DNA of 17,691 nucleotides from positions 1-17,691 of the forward strand of contig CALALS010000287.1 in assembly GCA_937925525.1 (NCBI GenBank), given 5' to 3'. The stretch's first letter is position 1. Every line of letters starts with the position of its first letter. The notes beneath the pieces are model-generated. The model made no database searches, had not been told where the DNA came from, and was given only the letters and a program-made list of their open reading frames with translations. Below, piece by piece: positions 6,451 through 14,321 of the stretch. This stretch comes from an uncultured Flavobacteriales bacterium (GTDB lineage Bacteria > Bacteroidota > Bacteroidia > Flavobacteriales_E > Vicingaceae). The position numbers and the translations under genes were made by a program.

Positions 6451-7137
6451 ATGAAAAAGATAATACTACCCATTGCGTCCTTTTTAGTTTTAGTAAGCAG
6501 CTCGTGTGTACGTATATACGATTCGCCAAATTATCATATAGTATCGGAAACTCGCTCGGTCAATCCGTTTACTAAGATTTTATTAAAAAACTCAGGAGAC
6601 GTATATGTTGACCAAAACACTTATTACTCTGTAAAAGTAGAAGCATCGGAGAATAAAATAAAAAATGTATCTACCAGTGTATTTGGAGGTAAGTTGGTGA
6701 TAGATGGAAGTGATATGAAAAAAGCTAGCATTACTGTTGATTCCTTATATGAAATAGAAAATCAAGGGTCTGGGGATATTTACACTGAAACTATAATAAC
6801 CGATAATTTTTATATCAATTCTCAAGGCTCCGGAAATATTGATGCCAATATTGTTGCTAATTATTCTATGTATTGTGATGTTTTTGGTTCAGGTAAGGTT
6901 TATTTGTATGGAAAATCTAACTATCAAGATGTGCTATTAAAGGGTAGTGGTAATGTTTTTTCATCTTCACACCATACAGATTATTGTAAAGTTTTTTCAA
7001 ATGGTAGCGGAGATGTGTATGTAAACGTAAGAGACACGTTAGAAGTATCTATTGAAGGTAGCGGAAATGTTATTTATAAAGGAAGCCCTGTGATTATTGC
7101 AACCATTTCAGGCTCAGGAAAATTAATTAAAAATTAA
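6451..7137 (+). CDS. GIN (DUF2807) domain lipoprotein
   Basis: This is a 228-aa lipoprotein. The signal peptide ends at a lipobox (LVSSSC) with the lipidated Cys at 19, so it is probably membrane anchored and periplasmic or surface exposed. The rest is the beta-repeat GIN/DUF2807 fold, seen as recurring Gly-Ser-Gly turns: QGSGDIY, QGSGNID, FGSGKVY, KGSGNVF, NGSGDVY, EGSGNVI and SGSGKL, about 20-25 residues apart. Related domains often occur beside envelope-stress regulators, but their ligand is unknown. It is the first gene of the plus-strand ECF operon, preceded by the ECF-like promoter and 5 nt ahead of the next gene. Confidence 0.9.
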   Translation: MKKIILPIASFLVLVSSSCVRIYDSPNYHIVSETRSVNPFTKILLKNSGDVYVDQNTYYSVKVEASENKIKNVSTSVFGGKLVIDGSDMKKASITVDSLYEIENQGSGDIYTETIITDNFYINSQGSGNIDANIVANYSMYCDVFGSGKVYLYGKSNYQDVLLKGSGNVFSSSHHTDYCKVFSNGSGDVYVNVRDTLEVSIEGSGNVIYKGSPVIIATISGSGKLIKN

Positions 7138-7142
7138 AATTG

Positions 7143-7835
7143 ATGAATATGAAAACGACAAGCTTATTTATTGCTCTTTTCTGTTCTGTATTAATTTACG
7201 GGCAGACCGAAGAAGTAATTATTAATTACAGTTCAACTAATGAAACGACTGAACAACCGAAAACAGAAGAACCTAAGAAGGAGAAAAGAGATGTTCAGAC
7301 TTTGTTTAATCCCGGAAAATTAACGGGTTTTAACGGAGGACCAATATGGAAATCAGGAGTATTGAATGATCAAATGTCTTTTTGGTCAGGCGGGTACTTA
7401 GTGATTGGAGTCGACCATAAATTAAATATTGGCGGAGCAGGTTATGGTCTTATCTCAAATGTAAACTCTAATTATGTTGATTACAATGGTAATGGTGGAT
7501 ATGTTTTTGAAATGGCATATGGTGGAGTACTTATCGAGCCGGTATTATGGGATGATAAACTGGTTCACGCTACCATTCCAATTTTATTAGGTGGGGGAGC
7601 AGCTTCAGCATCAAATGTTAGAATCTATGATTTAGGATGGAATGGATATAATGATGCTACGGCTTTTTATGTGGCTGAGCCCGGAATAAACATGGAATTA
7701 AATGTATTTAAGCATTTACGTTTAGGCTTAGGGGGAAGCTATCGATTGGTAAGTGGTTCAAGCTTAATTAATACAACCGATTTTGACTTAAGTGGGTTTA
7801 ATGGTAATCTTTCGCTTAAATTTGGCTGGTTTTAA
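7143..7835 (+). CDS. Predicted outer-membrane beta-barrel protein
   Basis: This is a 230-aa secreted protein of no named family. A signal peptide (MKTTSLFIALFCSVLIYGQ) is followed by a Thr/Glu/Lys/Pro-rich linker (about 23-51). Next come alternating Gly/aromatic beta-strands (GGYLVIGVDHKLNIGGAGYGL, LRLGLGGSYRL, GNLSLKFGWF) that end in a terminal Phe, as in outer-membrane barrels. TTG 7140, ATG 7143 and ATG 7149 are all in frame; 7143 was chosen, and 7149 gives the cleanest signal peptide. It lies between the GIN lipoprotein and the sigma factor with short gaps of 5 and 9 nt, so a role in the same envelope response is inferred. Confidence 0.82.
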   Translation: MNMKTTSLFIALFCSVLIYGQTEEVIINYSSTNETTEQPKTEEPKKEKRDVQTLFNPGKLTGFNGGPIWKSGVLNDQMSFWSGGYLVIGVDHKLNIGGAGYGLISNVNSNYVDYNGNGGYVFEMAYGGVLIEPVLWDDKLVHATIPILLGGGAASASNVRIYDLGWNGYNDATAFYVAEPGINMELNVFKHLRLGLGGSYRLVSGSSLINTTDFDLSGFNGNLSLKFGWF

Positions 7836-7844
7836 TCAACAAAA

Positions 7845-8387
7845 TTGTCCGAACATACTATTGACATACATAAAGAATTAGTCAATCGTTGCAAAAACGG
7901 TGATAAAAAAGCGCAACAAGAATTGTATATGAATTATTCTTCGGCAATGTTTAGTGTGGCAAATAGAATTCTCTGCAACAGAGAAGAAGCTCAGGACATA
8001 TTACAGGAAAGCTTTTTAGATGCTTTTATGAAAATGAGAAGCTTTAGAGGGGACAGTTCTTTTGGATTTTGGATGAAGCGGATTGTGATTAACAAATCAA
8101 TCAATCGTTTAAAGAAGAACAAGGCGATAAATGTTGAACTTACTGAAGATATTTATGTTGCAGATTCTGAACTGGAAAATGAAGATGAGATGGAGTATAC
8201 AGTTGAGGATATTAAAAAAGCTGTGAATTTATTACCTGATGGTTATCGTTTAGTATTTCAATTATATGCCTTTGAAAATATGCCTCACAAAGAAATTGCT
8301 GAACAATTGGGAATAAGTGAGCAGACCTCAAAGTCTCAATATAGTAGAGCAAAAAACAAAATTAGAGAGCTAGTTATACAAAACTAA
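7845..8387 (+). CDS. RNA polymerase sigma factor, ECF subfamily
   Basis: This is a 180-aa ECF sigma factor. Region 2 spans about 25-92, with the conserved EEAQDILQESFLDAF and the promoter-melting stretch FRGDSSFGFWMKRIVINKSIN. Region 4 spans about 122-176, with the helix-turn-helix MPHKEIAEQLGISEQTSKSQYSRAK. An acidic linker (100-118) joins them. The TTG start at 7845 is required, because the next in-frame Met is inside region 2. The stop overlaps the start of the anti-sigma-like gene by one base (TAATG), the usual arrangement of a sigma/anti-sigma pair. It probably directs transcription of its own operon. Confidence 0.95.
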   Translation: MSEHTIDIHKELVNRCKNGDKKAQQELYMNYSSAMFSVANRILCNREEAQDILQESFLDAFMKMRSFRGDSSFGFWMKRIVINKSINRLKKNKAINVELTEDIYVADSELENEDEMEYTVEDIKKAVNLLPDGYRLVFQLYAFENMPHKEIAEQLGISEQTSKSQYSRAKNKIRELVIQN

Positions 8388-8902
8388 TGAATATGGAAAA
8401 AGACAATTTAAAAAACTTCATTCAGAAAAATAAAGCTCAATTTGAAGATGAGTTTGACCCAAAACAAGGGTGGAGTGAGTTAGAACAAAAGCTTCCTTCT
8501 GAAAAAGGAAATAAGGGTTTTTATTGGATGAAAATAGCTGCGGCAGTTCTAGTTATTTGTAGTGTAGGCGTTTGGTTAATGTATCAGCAAAGCAATAAAT
8601 CGAACATGATGCCCGAGCAAATAGTTTGTTCACCTGAAAATGCCTCTCAAGTATCGCCTGAATTATTAGAGGCAGAATATTATTATCAAACAGTGGTAAA
8701 TGAAAAGATGAAACAGGTGCAGCAGCTTACAGATGATAGAACAGTGTTAGCAGATGTCGAGCACTTGAATAAAGAATATGATGAACTAAAACAAGAAATG
8801 TGTGAATGGTTAGATGATGAAAAAGTGATGGAAGCCATTAAAAAGAACTACCAACTGCGCATTGAAATAATGGACAATATTATTAAAGAACTTAAAGCAT
8901 AA
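8387..8902 (+). CDS. Membrane-bound anti-sigma-factor-like protein
   Basis: This is a 171-aa single-pass protein with a charged cytoplasmic N-terminus (1-45), one membrane helix at about 47-65 (WMKIAAAVLVICSVGVWLMY), and a periplasmic, largely alpha-helical acidic domain (about 90-171, with coiled-coil potential). The N-terminal motif FDPKQGWSELEQKL resembles Bacteroidota anti-sigma N-domains. No zinc-binding HxxxCxxC motif or FecR domain is present. The role is inferred from its overlap with the ECF sigma stop codon and its topology: hold the sigma factor at the inner membrane and release it on an envelope signal. Confidence 0.78.
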   Translation: MNMEKDNLKNFIQKNKAQFEDEFDPKQGWSELEQKLPSEKGNKGFYWMKIAAAVLVICSVGVWLMYQQSNKSNMMPEQIVCSPENASQVSPELLEAEYYYQTVVNEKMKQVQQLTDDRTVLADVEHLNKEYDELKQEMCEWLDDEKVMEAIKKNYQLRIEIMDNIIKELKA

Positions 8903-8905
8903 AAG

Positions 8906-9994
8906 ATGAAAAAGATTTATTTAATATGTACTACACTTTTTGTTTTTAGTGGTTTGTTTGCTGCTGAAGATGATTATGAGAGTACAAAAACTATTATAAA
9001 AACAGTTGGTGTTTCTAAAGGAGCAACAGTTGAAGTTTATAATAAATACGGAAATATCCATGTCAATACATGGCAAAAGGATAGTGTGAAAATAGTAGTA
9101 GATGTATCTTCGGTTTCTTCTAAAGCTATTTATGCTGATAAGCAATTAGACAGGGTTAGAATAAATATTAGTAATGTTACCCATTTTGTAGTTGCAAAAA
9201 CTATTTATGGCTCTACCAGTTCTATTGACCAGGCCGTTAGCGATATTTTAGATTTAGGACGTCAGCTAATGAGTTATCAATCTAAAGTTACTATTAACTA
9301 TACCTTGTTTGTTCCTAGTTATATCGATTTAAAAATCGAAAACCGTTTTGGAGATGTTTACATTCCGGCTATTGACGGCAAAGTATTTATCGACCTTTCT
9401 TACGGTGATTTAAAAGCCAAGGAAATTAAAAATGCAGGAGATGTATCTATAAAATACTCTAACGGAAGTTCAATTGATAAAGTATCAAGCGGAAAGTTAA
9501 AAATTAGTTATTCGGATATGATTTTTGAAGAATTGGTTGATGTAGATTTAGAGTTGCGTTCATCTGATATTATGATCAATCATGCAGCTAAAATATTGCT
9601 TACCTCTAATCATGATAAAATTACAATTAGTGATTTAGGCGTAATTGAAGGAACTATAAACTTTACAAACCTTAAAGTATATCAGGTAGAAAAAAGCATG
9701 AATCTTAATACAAAATACGGAGATGTTTATGTTAGTAAATCATTACCAAGTTGCACAGCAATAAAACTTAATGGTTCTTATACAGATTATGCGATTAATT
9801 TATCTCAAGAGTCCTCAGCAACAATTTCTGTTACAAATGATGCTTCTAGTGTCATTATGCTTCCCACAAAAGCAGAAATCAGTAATCAGTCTTCTTCACA
9901 AGAGTTTAAAGTAGTTGAAGCAAAACTGGGAGCAGGTGCAACAAGTATTTCTATTATGGTAAAATCAAGTGATGTAAAGATAACCAGACAATAA
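8906..9994 (+). CDS. Secreted DUF4097-like beta-repeat protein
   Basis: This is a 362-aa exported protein with a signal peptide ending about FAA/EDD at 20. The mature part is beta-solenoid-like. The motif [KRS][YF]G[DN][IV] recurs: KYGNIHV (47-53), RFGDVYI (147-153), SYGDLKA (165-171) and KYGDVYV (270-276). This is typical of DUF4097/GIN-type putative adhesins. DUF4097 relatives such as YvlB and LiaG sit in envelope-stress loci, which suits the adjacent sigma/anti-sigma pair. There is no lipobox, T9SS tail or catalytic motif. It starts 3 nt after the anti-sigma gene, so it is surely co-transcribed. Whether it senses or acts in the periplasm is unknown. Confidence 0.82.
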   Translation: MKKIYLICTTLFVFSGLFAAEDDYESTKTIIKTVGVSKGATVEVYNKYGNIHVNTWQKDSVKIVVDVSSVSSKAIYADKQLDRVRINISNVTHFVVAKTIYGSTSSIDQAVSDILDLGRQLMSYQSKVTINYTLFVPSYIDLKIENRFGDVYIPAIDGKVFIDLSYGDLKAKEIKNAGDVSIKYSNGSSIDKVSSGKLKISYSDMIFEELVDVDLELRSSDIMINHAAKILLTSNHDKITISDLGVIEGTINFTNLKVYQVEKSMNLNTKYGDVYVSKSLPSCTAIKLNGSYTDYAINLSQESSATISVTNDASSVIMLPTKAEISNQSSSQEFKVVEAKLGAGATSISIMVKSSDVKITRQ

Positions 9995-9997
9995 TTG

Positions 9998-10005
9998 TAA
10001 ATTTG
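9998..10005 (+). promoter_or_regulatory. Candidate internal -7 promoter box for the TonB receptor gene
   Basis: TAAATTTG matches TAnnTTTG exactly, in the 28-nt gap between the DUF4097-like gene and the receptor, and predicts a leader of about 14 nt before the ATG at 10023. No good -33 TTTG is visible upstream, so it is a moderate candidate. If real, the receptor and the DUF4249 gene can be expressed without the ECF factor. Confidence 0.4.
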
Positions 10006-10022
10006 CTCGTTATCAATTATCT

Positions 10023-12338
10023 ATGAGTAAACTTATTGCTTTTGCGGTAGCCATGTTTTCTGGCTACCTTTTGTTTTCTCAAAACATTACTGTTAGCGGT
10101 AACGTAAAGGATGTTGCTAGTGGTGAAGATTTGCTTTTTGCCACTGTATATATTAACGGAACCAGTATTGGAACTTCCACCAATGAATACGGCTTTTTCT
10201 CTATTACATTTGATGAATCTAAAGTGCCGGGAGAAACTATAGAGTTGGTCGTATCATATATTGGCTACGGAACAATTAAACAAACTCTTGAGAAGGGGAA
10301 AAATCATAAACTTGAACTGAAGCTAAAGTTTGAAGAAAATAATTTGGATGTTTTTGAGGTTTCTGCCGAAAAAACGAAGGCGGAGGATAATCTGAACTCC
10401 ACTCAAATGAGTGTTATTCAAATTCCCATGAAGCAGATTAAAACTATTCCCTCTATTGGTGGTGAAGTAGATATTATTAAAGTGATGCAACTAATGCCCG
10501 GAGTTGCCGGTGGAACAGAAGGTACAACAGGAATGTTTGTGAGGGGTGGAGATGCCGATCAAAATTTGGTTCTTTTAGATGAAGCAACCGTTTATAATGT
10601 CGGGCATTTGTTTGGCTTTTTCTCTGTATTTAATCCTGATGCAATTAAGGATATGACCATGATAAAAGGTGGTTTTCCGGCCAATTATGGCGGACGGCTT
10701 TCTTCTATTTTGGATATTCGGATGAATGACGGTAACCTGAATAAATTTCATGGTTCAGGAGGAATTGGTTTGCTTTCATCTCGCATTACCTTGGAAGGTC
10801 CGGTTATAAAAGATAAAGCAGCTTTTGTGGTGGCCGCACGTAGAACTTACATCGACCAGTTTTTTAAACTTTTTAATGTAGTGCTACCTTATTATTTCTA
10901 TGATTTAAACTGGAAGTTTAACTACAAAATATCGGATAAAGACAGAATTTTCTATAGCGGATATTACGGTAACGATGTTCTGAAATTTGATAATAGCGAC
11001 TTTGATGAGCCTGATTCGGCTCAGTCTGTTTTCGGGTTTGGCTTTCAGTTAGGAAACTTGACGAATACAGTAAGGTGGAATCATATTTATAATGATAAAA
11101 TGTTTTCTAATGTTTCATTAATTACCACCAAGTTTAATTATGACATTAACGGAAAATTGGATGCCAATAATCTTCTAATCAAATCAAAAGTTACAGATGT
11201 GGGAGTAGTGGGTGATTTCAATTATTTTAAAGATGAAAGAACTACAGCCAAGTTTGGAGGAAGTGTGGTTAATCATTCTTTTCGACCAAATATAATTAGT
11301 ACAGCCGGAGAGATTTCTGAATTTTTAGGAGACAGGGAAGGAGATAAGATTGATTTTCAAGAATTGGGTATTTATGGAAATGTAGATTATGACTTAATTC
11401 CTTATGTTTTAAAAGTCAATTATGGTTTGCGGTTATCTGGAGCAGTTGTAAAAAATCATGTGTATGGAGGAATAGAACCAAGGGTTTCAGTAAAATACTC
11501 TCTAACTGAATATAGCTCATTAAAAGCAAGTTACTCCAGAATGAAGCAATATATGCACCGTGTGTCTAGTAGTACGGTTTCTTTACCCACTGATTTGTGG
11601 TATCCGGTAACGGACAGTGTTAAACCGCAGCGAGCCGACCAGATTGCAATTGGTTATAACAAAGTATTTAAAAAAGCTAACCTAAACTTTACTGCTGAAG
11701 CTTATTATAAGTGGATGGATAACTTAATAGAATATCGTGAAGGAGCGGTTTTAATTCTTAACGACAATTTTGAAAGTGAATTAGTGCAAGGTAAAGGCGA
11801 TGCTTACGGTTTTGAATTCTTATTAAAAAGAGATGAAGGAAGATTTAACGGCTGGCTGGGCTACACATTATCATGGAGTACGAGAGATTTTGAAGAGCTC
11901 AATCAAGGAAAAACCTATTTTGCTAAGTACGATAGAAGACATGACATTTCTGTAGTATTAAATTACAAATTGAGTAAACGTTGGAGTTTTTCTGCTGTAT
12001 GGGTATATTCCACAGGTTATCGATTTACGGCACAAATTGGACAGTATTTAGTTCCTAATCCTGCTTTAAACGGTGTAGATGTAATTCCCATTTATACCGA
12101 TAGAAATGCCGTTAAAATGTCTCCTTCTCATCGATTAGATTTGAATTTTGTGCTTGGCCCTAAAAAACAAAAGAAGTTTAATGATGAGTGGCATTTTGGT
12201 TGTTATAATTTTTACAACCGTGCTACCCCTTACAAAATTGAAATAGTACCTACAGATGATGGAAGTGTTGGTTATAAATATCAGCAACCCGGCCTGTTTG
12301 GCTTTATTCCGTCCATAGCCTATAACTTTAAATTTTAA
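10023..12338 (+). CDS. TonB-dependent receptor with N-terminal carboxypeptidase-regulatory-like domain
   Basis: This is a 771-aa outer-membrane active transporter or receptor. After a signal peptide (1-19) comes a CarboxypepD_reg-like domain (about 21-103: VSGNVKDVASGEDLLFATVY, GTSTNEYGFFSI). The plug follows (about 125-235), with VRGGDADQNLVLLDEA and GGFPANYGGRLSSILDI. The rest is the barrel, ending in aromatic Phe after IPSIAYNFKF. There is no STN domain, so signalling through a FecR-type relay is unlikely. Its DUF4249 lipoprotein partner starts 4 nt downstream, a pairing common in this phylum and thought to parallel SusC/SusD. The substrate is not deducible. Confidence 0.93.
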   Translation: MSKLIAFAVAMFSGYLLFSQNITVSGNVKDVASGEDLLFATVYINGTSIGTSTNEYGFFSITFDESKVPGETIELVVSYIGYGTIKQTLEKGKNHKLELKLKFEENNLDVFEVSAEKTKAEDNLNSTQMSVIQIPMKQIKTIPSIGGEVDIIKVMQLMPGVAGGTEGTTGMFVRGGDADQNLVLLDEATVYNVGHLFGFFSVFNPDAIKDMTMIKGGFPANYGGRLSSILDIRMNDGNLNKFHGSGGIGLLSSRITLEGPVIKDKAAFVVAARRTYIDQFFKLFNVVLPYYFYDLNWKFNYKISDKDRIFYSGYYGNDVLKFDNSDFDEPDSAQSVFGFGFQLGNLTNTVRWNHIYNDKMFSNVSLITTKFNYDINGKLDANNLLIKSKVTDVGVVGDFNYFKDERTTAKFGGSVVNHSFRPNIISTAGEISEFLGDREGDKIDFQELGIYGNVDYDLIPYVLKVNYGLRLSGAVVKNHVYGGIEPRVSVKYSLTEYSSLKASYSRMKQYMHRVSSSTVSLPTDLWYPVTDSVKPQRADQIAIGYNKVFKKANLNFTAEAYYKWMDNLIEYREGAVLILNDNFESELVQGKGDAYGFEFLLKRDEGRFNGWLGYTLSWSTRDFEELNQGKTYFAKYDRRHDISVVLNYKLSKRWSFSAVWVYSTGYRFTAQIGQYLVPNPALNGVDVIPIYTDRNAVKMSPSHRLDLNFVLGPKKQKKFNDEWHFGCYNFYNRATPYKIEIVPTDDGSVGYKYQQPGLFGFIPSIAYNFKF

Positions 12339-12342
12339 GAAA

Positions 12343-13206
12343 ATGAAGATATTTAAGTTAGTAGTTATTTTGTTTAGTGTACTTTTAGTTTTAACTAAAT
12401 GTACTCCCAAACCATTGGATATTGAACTTCCACAGTTAGAACCAAAGTTGGTGATTGCTTCGCAGGTTATTCCCGGACAAATTATGTTGGTAACAGTAAC
12501 GAAATCATTTGGGGCGTTAGAATATCAACAAAATGATGGAGATACCACAGGAGCTGACAGTAACCTGTTAGCCCAAATATATGTAGATAGTGCTTTGGTA
12601 ACCATTTCATATAGAGACAGAACAGATACACTTTTTGGTATTGGAGCGGGAGTTTATGGTAGTATTAATACTCCTCAATACTTGAATGAAGATTATCGCC
12701 TGTACGTTTATGATAGAAAATCTGGATTGAGCATTACTTCTACGGCAAGAATGTTACCTTTTGTTGGATTTCAAAACGTAACCGCAGAACGCAAAACAAA
12801 CGGTCAGTTAAAATATATAGAATCCAAAATAGATTTTACGGATAGGGAGAACGAAGAAAACTATTACATGGTTAATTTTTACGGAAAGGCCGACACTTCC
12901 TACAGTGGTAATCTGTTTAGTTATTCTGCTTCGCCTTATCAAACGTTTATTATTTCTGATAAGGAACATACCACTAAAGATATTTCTGTTAGTTATAAAT
13001 TATATGATTGGGAAGACGATACGCTCTTTGTTTCTCTATCTAATATCAGTAAAGAGTATTACTCTTACTTGGCAGCCAGACTCAGAAACCAAAGTAGTTT
13101 AGGGCCGTTGTTAAGTGAGCCCGTTCAATATCCGAGCAACATAGAAAACGGCTATGGATTTTTTACTACGCACTATCCTGCCATACGTATAATGTATGTG
13201 CCATAG
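12343..13206 (+). CDS. DUF4249 lipoprotein, partner of the TonB-dependent receptor
   Basis: This is a 287-aa lipoprotein. The signal peptide ends in LLVLTKC with the lipidated Cys at 20, followed by TPKPLDIELPQLEPKLVIASQVIPGQ, the typical DUF4249 opening. The family is beta-rich, and its genes are found next to TonB-dependent receptors in Bacteroidota. A role as surface lid or ligand-capture subunit is inferred from that context. It is the last gene of the plus-strand envelope operon; the next gene begins 25 nt on with its own promoter box. Confidence 0.88.
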   Translation: MKIFKLVVILFSVLLVLTKCTPKPLDIELPQLEPKLVIASQVIPGQIMLVTVTKSFGALEYQQNDGDTTGADSNLLAQIYVDSALVTISYRDRTDTLFGIGAGVYGSINTPQYLNEDYRLYVYDRKSGLSITSTARMLPFVGFQNVTAERKTNGQLKYIESKIDFTDRENEENYYMVNFYGKADTSYSGNLFSYSASPYQTFIISDKEHTTKDISVSYKLYDWEDDTLFVSLSNISKEYYSYLAARLRNQSSLGPLLSEPVQYPSNIENGYGFFTTHYPAIRIMYVP

Positions 13207-13222
13207 AAGGGCTTAGAATTAC

Positions 13223-13230
13223 TACTTTTG
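13223..13230 (+). promoter_or_regulatory. Candidate -7 box for the alpha/beta hydrolase (leaderless type)
   Basis: TACTTTTG is a perfect TAnnTTTG. The box ends 1 nt before GTG 13232 and 4 nt before GTG 13235, so the predicted start site falls at about the second GTG. That implies a leaderless transcript. The -33 region lacks a clear TTTG. Confidence 0.45.
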
Positions 13231-13231
13231 T

Positions 13232-14053
13232 GTGGTGTCAATCGCAACAAAAATATTTACTTACAAAGATTATCAACTAGAATACATTGTAATTGGTAGC
13301 GGTGAAAAGCAAGTGTTGGCATTTCACGGTTTTGGTAGAACGGCAGAAGATTACAATGCGTTAAAATCACTAAAAGATAAATACACCATTTATTCGTTTA
13401 ATCTGTTGCATCATGGCAATTCTAAATTTTTAACCGACAAACAAGTCTGGACAAAAGCTGACTTAAAAGAGTTGTTTGAAGCTTTTTTACATCAACATAA
13501 AATTGAAACGGTTTCATTTTTTGCCTATAGTTTGGGCGGAAAAGTGGCATTGTGTTTAGCCGAACTTCTACCCAAAAAGGTAAACGAATTGTTTTTGATG
13601 GCTCCTGACGGAATTAAGATTAATGTGTGGTATAACTTAGTTACAAAGTTTTGGCTAACGAACGTTATTTACAAGCATTTTATTAAAAACCCTAAGCCTG
13701 TGCATTATGTTGCCCGGTTTTTAAAAGCAATCGGGCTGCTGGATAAACGCATTTATAAGTTTGCCTATCATCAAACCAATTCCAAACATAAGCGTGAAAT
13801 GGTGTATAAAACCTGGATGACTTTTAGAGAATTAAACCCTGATTTAACTGTGGTTGCAAAAAATATTAATGAACAAAAGATAACCACTCATTTGTTTTTT
13901 GGGAAGTACGACCGCATTATTTCTGCTGAAATTGCTCACCGACTGACGGACAAGCTAAATGATAATTTCCAACTACATATCTTAGAAACCGGGCACGATT
14001 TGGTAAACGAAAAGTTAGATGAGTATATTAAGGATTCACTTTTTGTGATTTAG
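13232..14053 (+). CDS. Alpha/beta fold hydrolase
   Basis: This is a 273-aa cytosolic alpha/beta hydrolase, numbered from GTG 13232. The oxyanion motif HGFGR is at 32-36. The nucleophile elbow FAYSLGGK puts Ser at 100; the usual first Gly of GxSxG is Ala. Asp227 (GKYDRII) and His255 (ETGHD) complete the triad. A helical cap lies at about 130-205. The substrate is unknown. GTG 13232 and GTG 13235 are adjacent possible starts; the promoter position favours 13235. The final 18 nt overlap the 3' end of the convergent 94-aa membrane-protein gene. Confidence 0.9.
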   Translation: MVSIATKIFTYKDYQLEYIVIGSGEKQVLAFHGFGRTAEDYNALKSLKDKYTIYSFNLLHHGNSKFLTDKQVWTKADLKELFEAFLHQHKIETVSFFAYSLGGKVALCLAELLPKKVNELFLMAPDGIKINVWYNLVTKFWLTNVIYKHFIKNPKPVHYVARFLKAIGLLDKRIYKFAYHQTNSKHKREMVYKTWMTFRELNPDLTVVAKNINEQKITTHLFFGKYDRIISAEIAHRLTDKLNDNFQLHILETGHDLVNEKLDEYIKDSLFVI

Positions 14054-14320
14054 CCTTATTAGAAAAACAATAATTACTGGTATTGAGATGATGAAAAGAA
14101 GAGACGACAATATTATTAATGGATAAGTAATTACTCCATAATGTTCTATAATACTTGGATTTATAATTGATAAAATTTTATAGGAAGCAATAAAGTAAAT
14201 TATAGAAAAATCAATTAAGCCAACTACTCTGAGGAATTTTGATTGAGTCTTTTTGTATATAAGATATACAATAAAAAAATAAGCAATAGATAAAGCGAAG
14301 AATATTATAATAAAATTCAT
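14036..14320 (-). CDS. Small three-helix membrane protein, unknown function
   Basis: This 94-aa protein is almost entirely hydrophobic, with helices at about 2-22, 31-52 and 65-88, and a basic C-terminal tail (RLNHKK). No family is recognised. It begins one base after the stop of the M1 peptidase gene (TAA-A-ATG), so it is probably translated from the same mRNA. Its end overlaps the convergent hydrolase gene by 18 nt. The tight coupling supports its being a real gene. Confidence 0.7.
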   Translation of the reverse strand: MNFIIIFFALSIAYFFIVYLIYKKTQSKFLRVVGLIDFSIIYFIASYKILSIINPSIIEHYGVITYPLIILSSLLFIISIPVIIVFLIRLNHKK

Positions 14321-14321
14321 T

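Noticed and set aside
12135..12410. Minus-strand frame across the end of the TonB receptor
   Set aside because: It is antisense to the conserved final barrel strands and the lipoprotein start, with no independent features.
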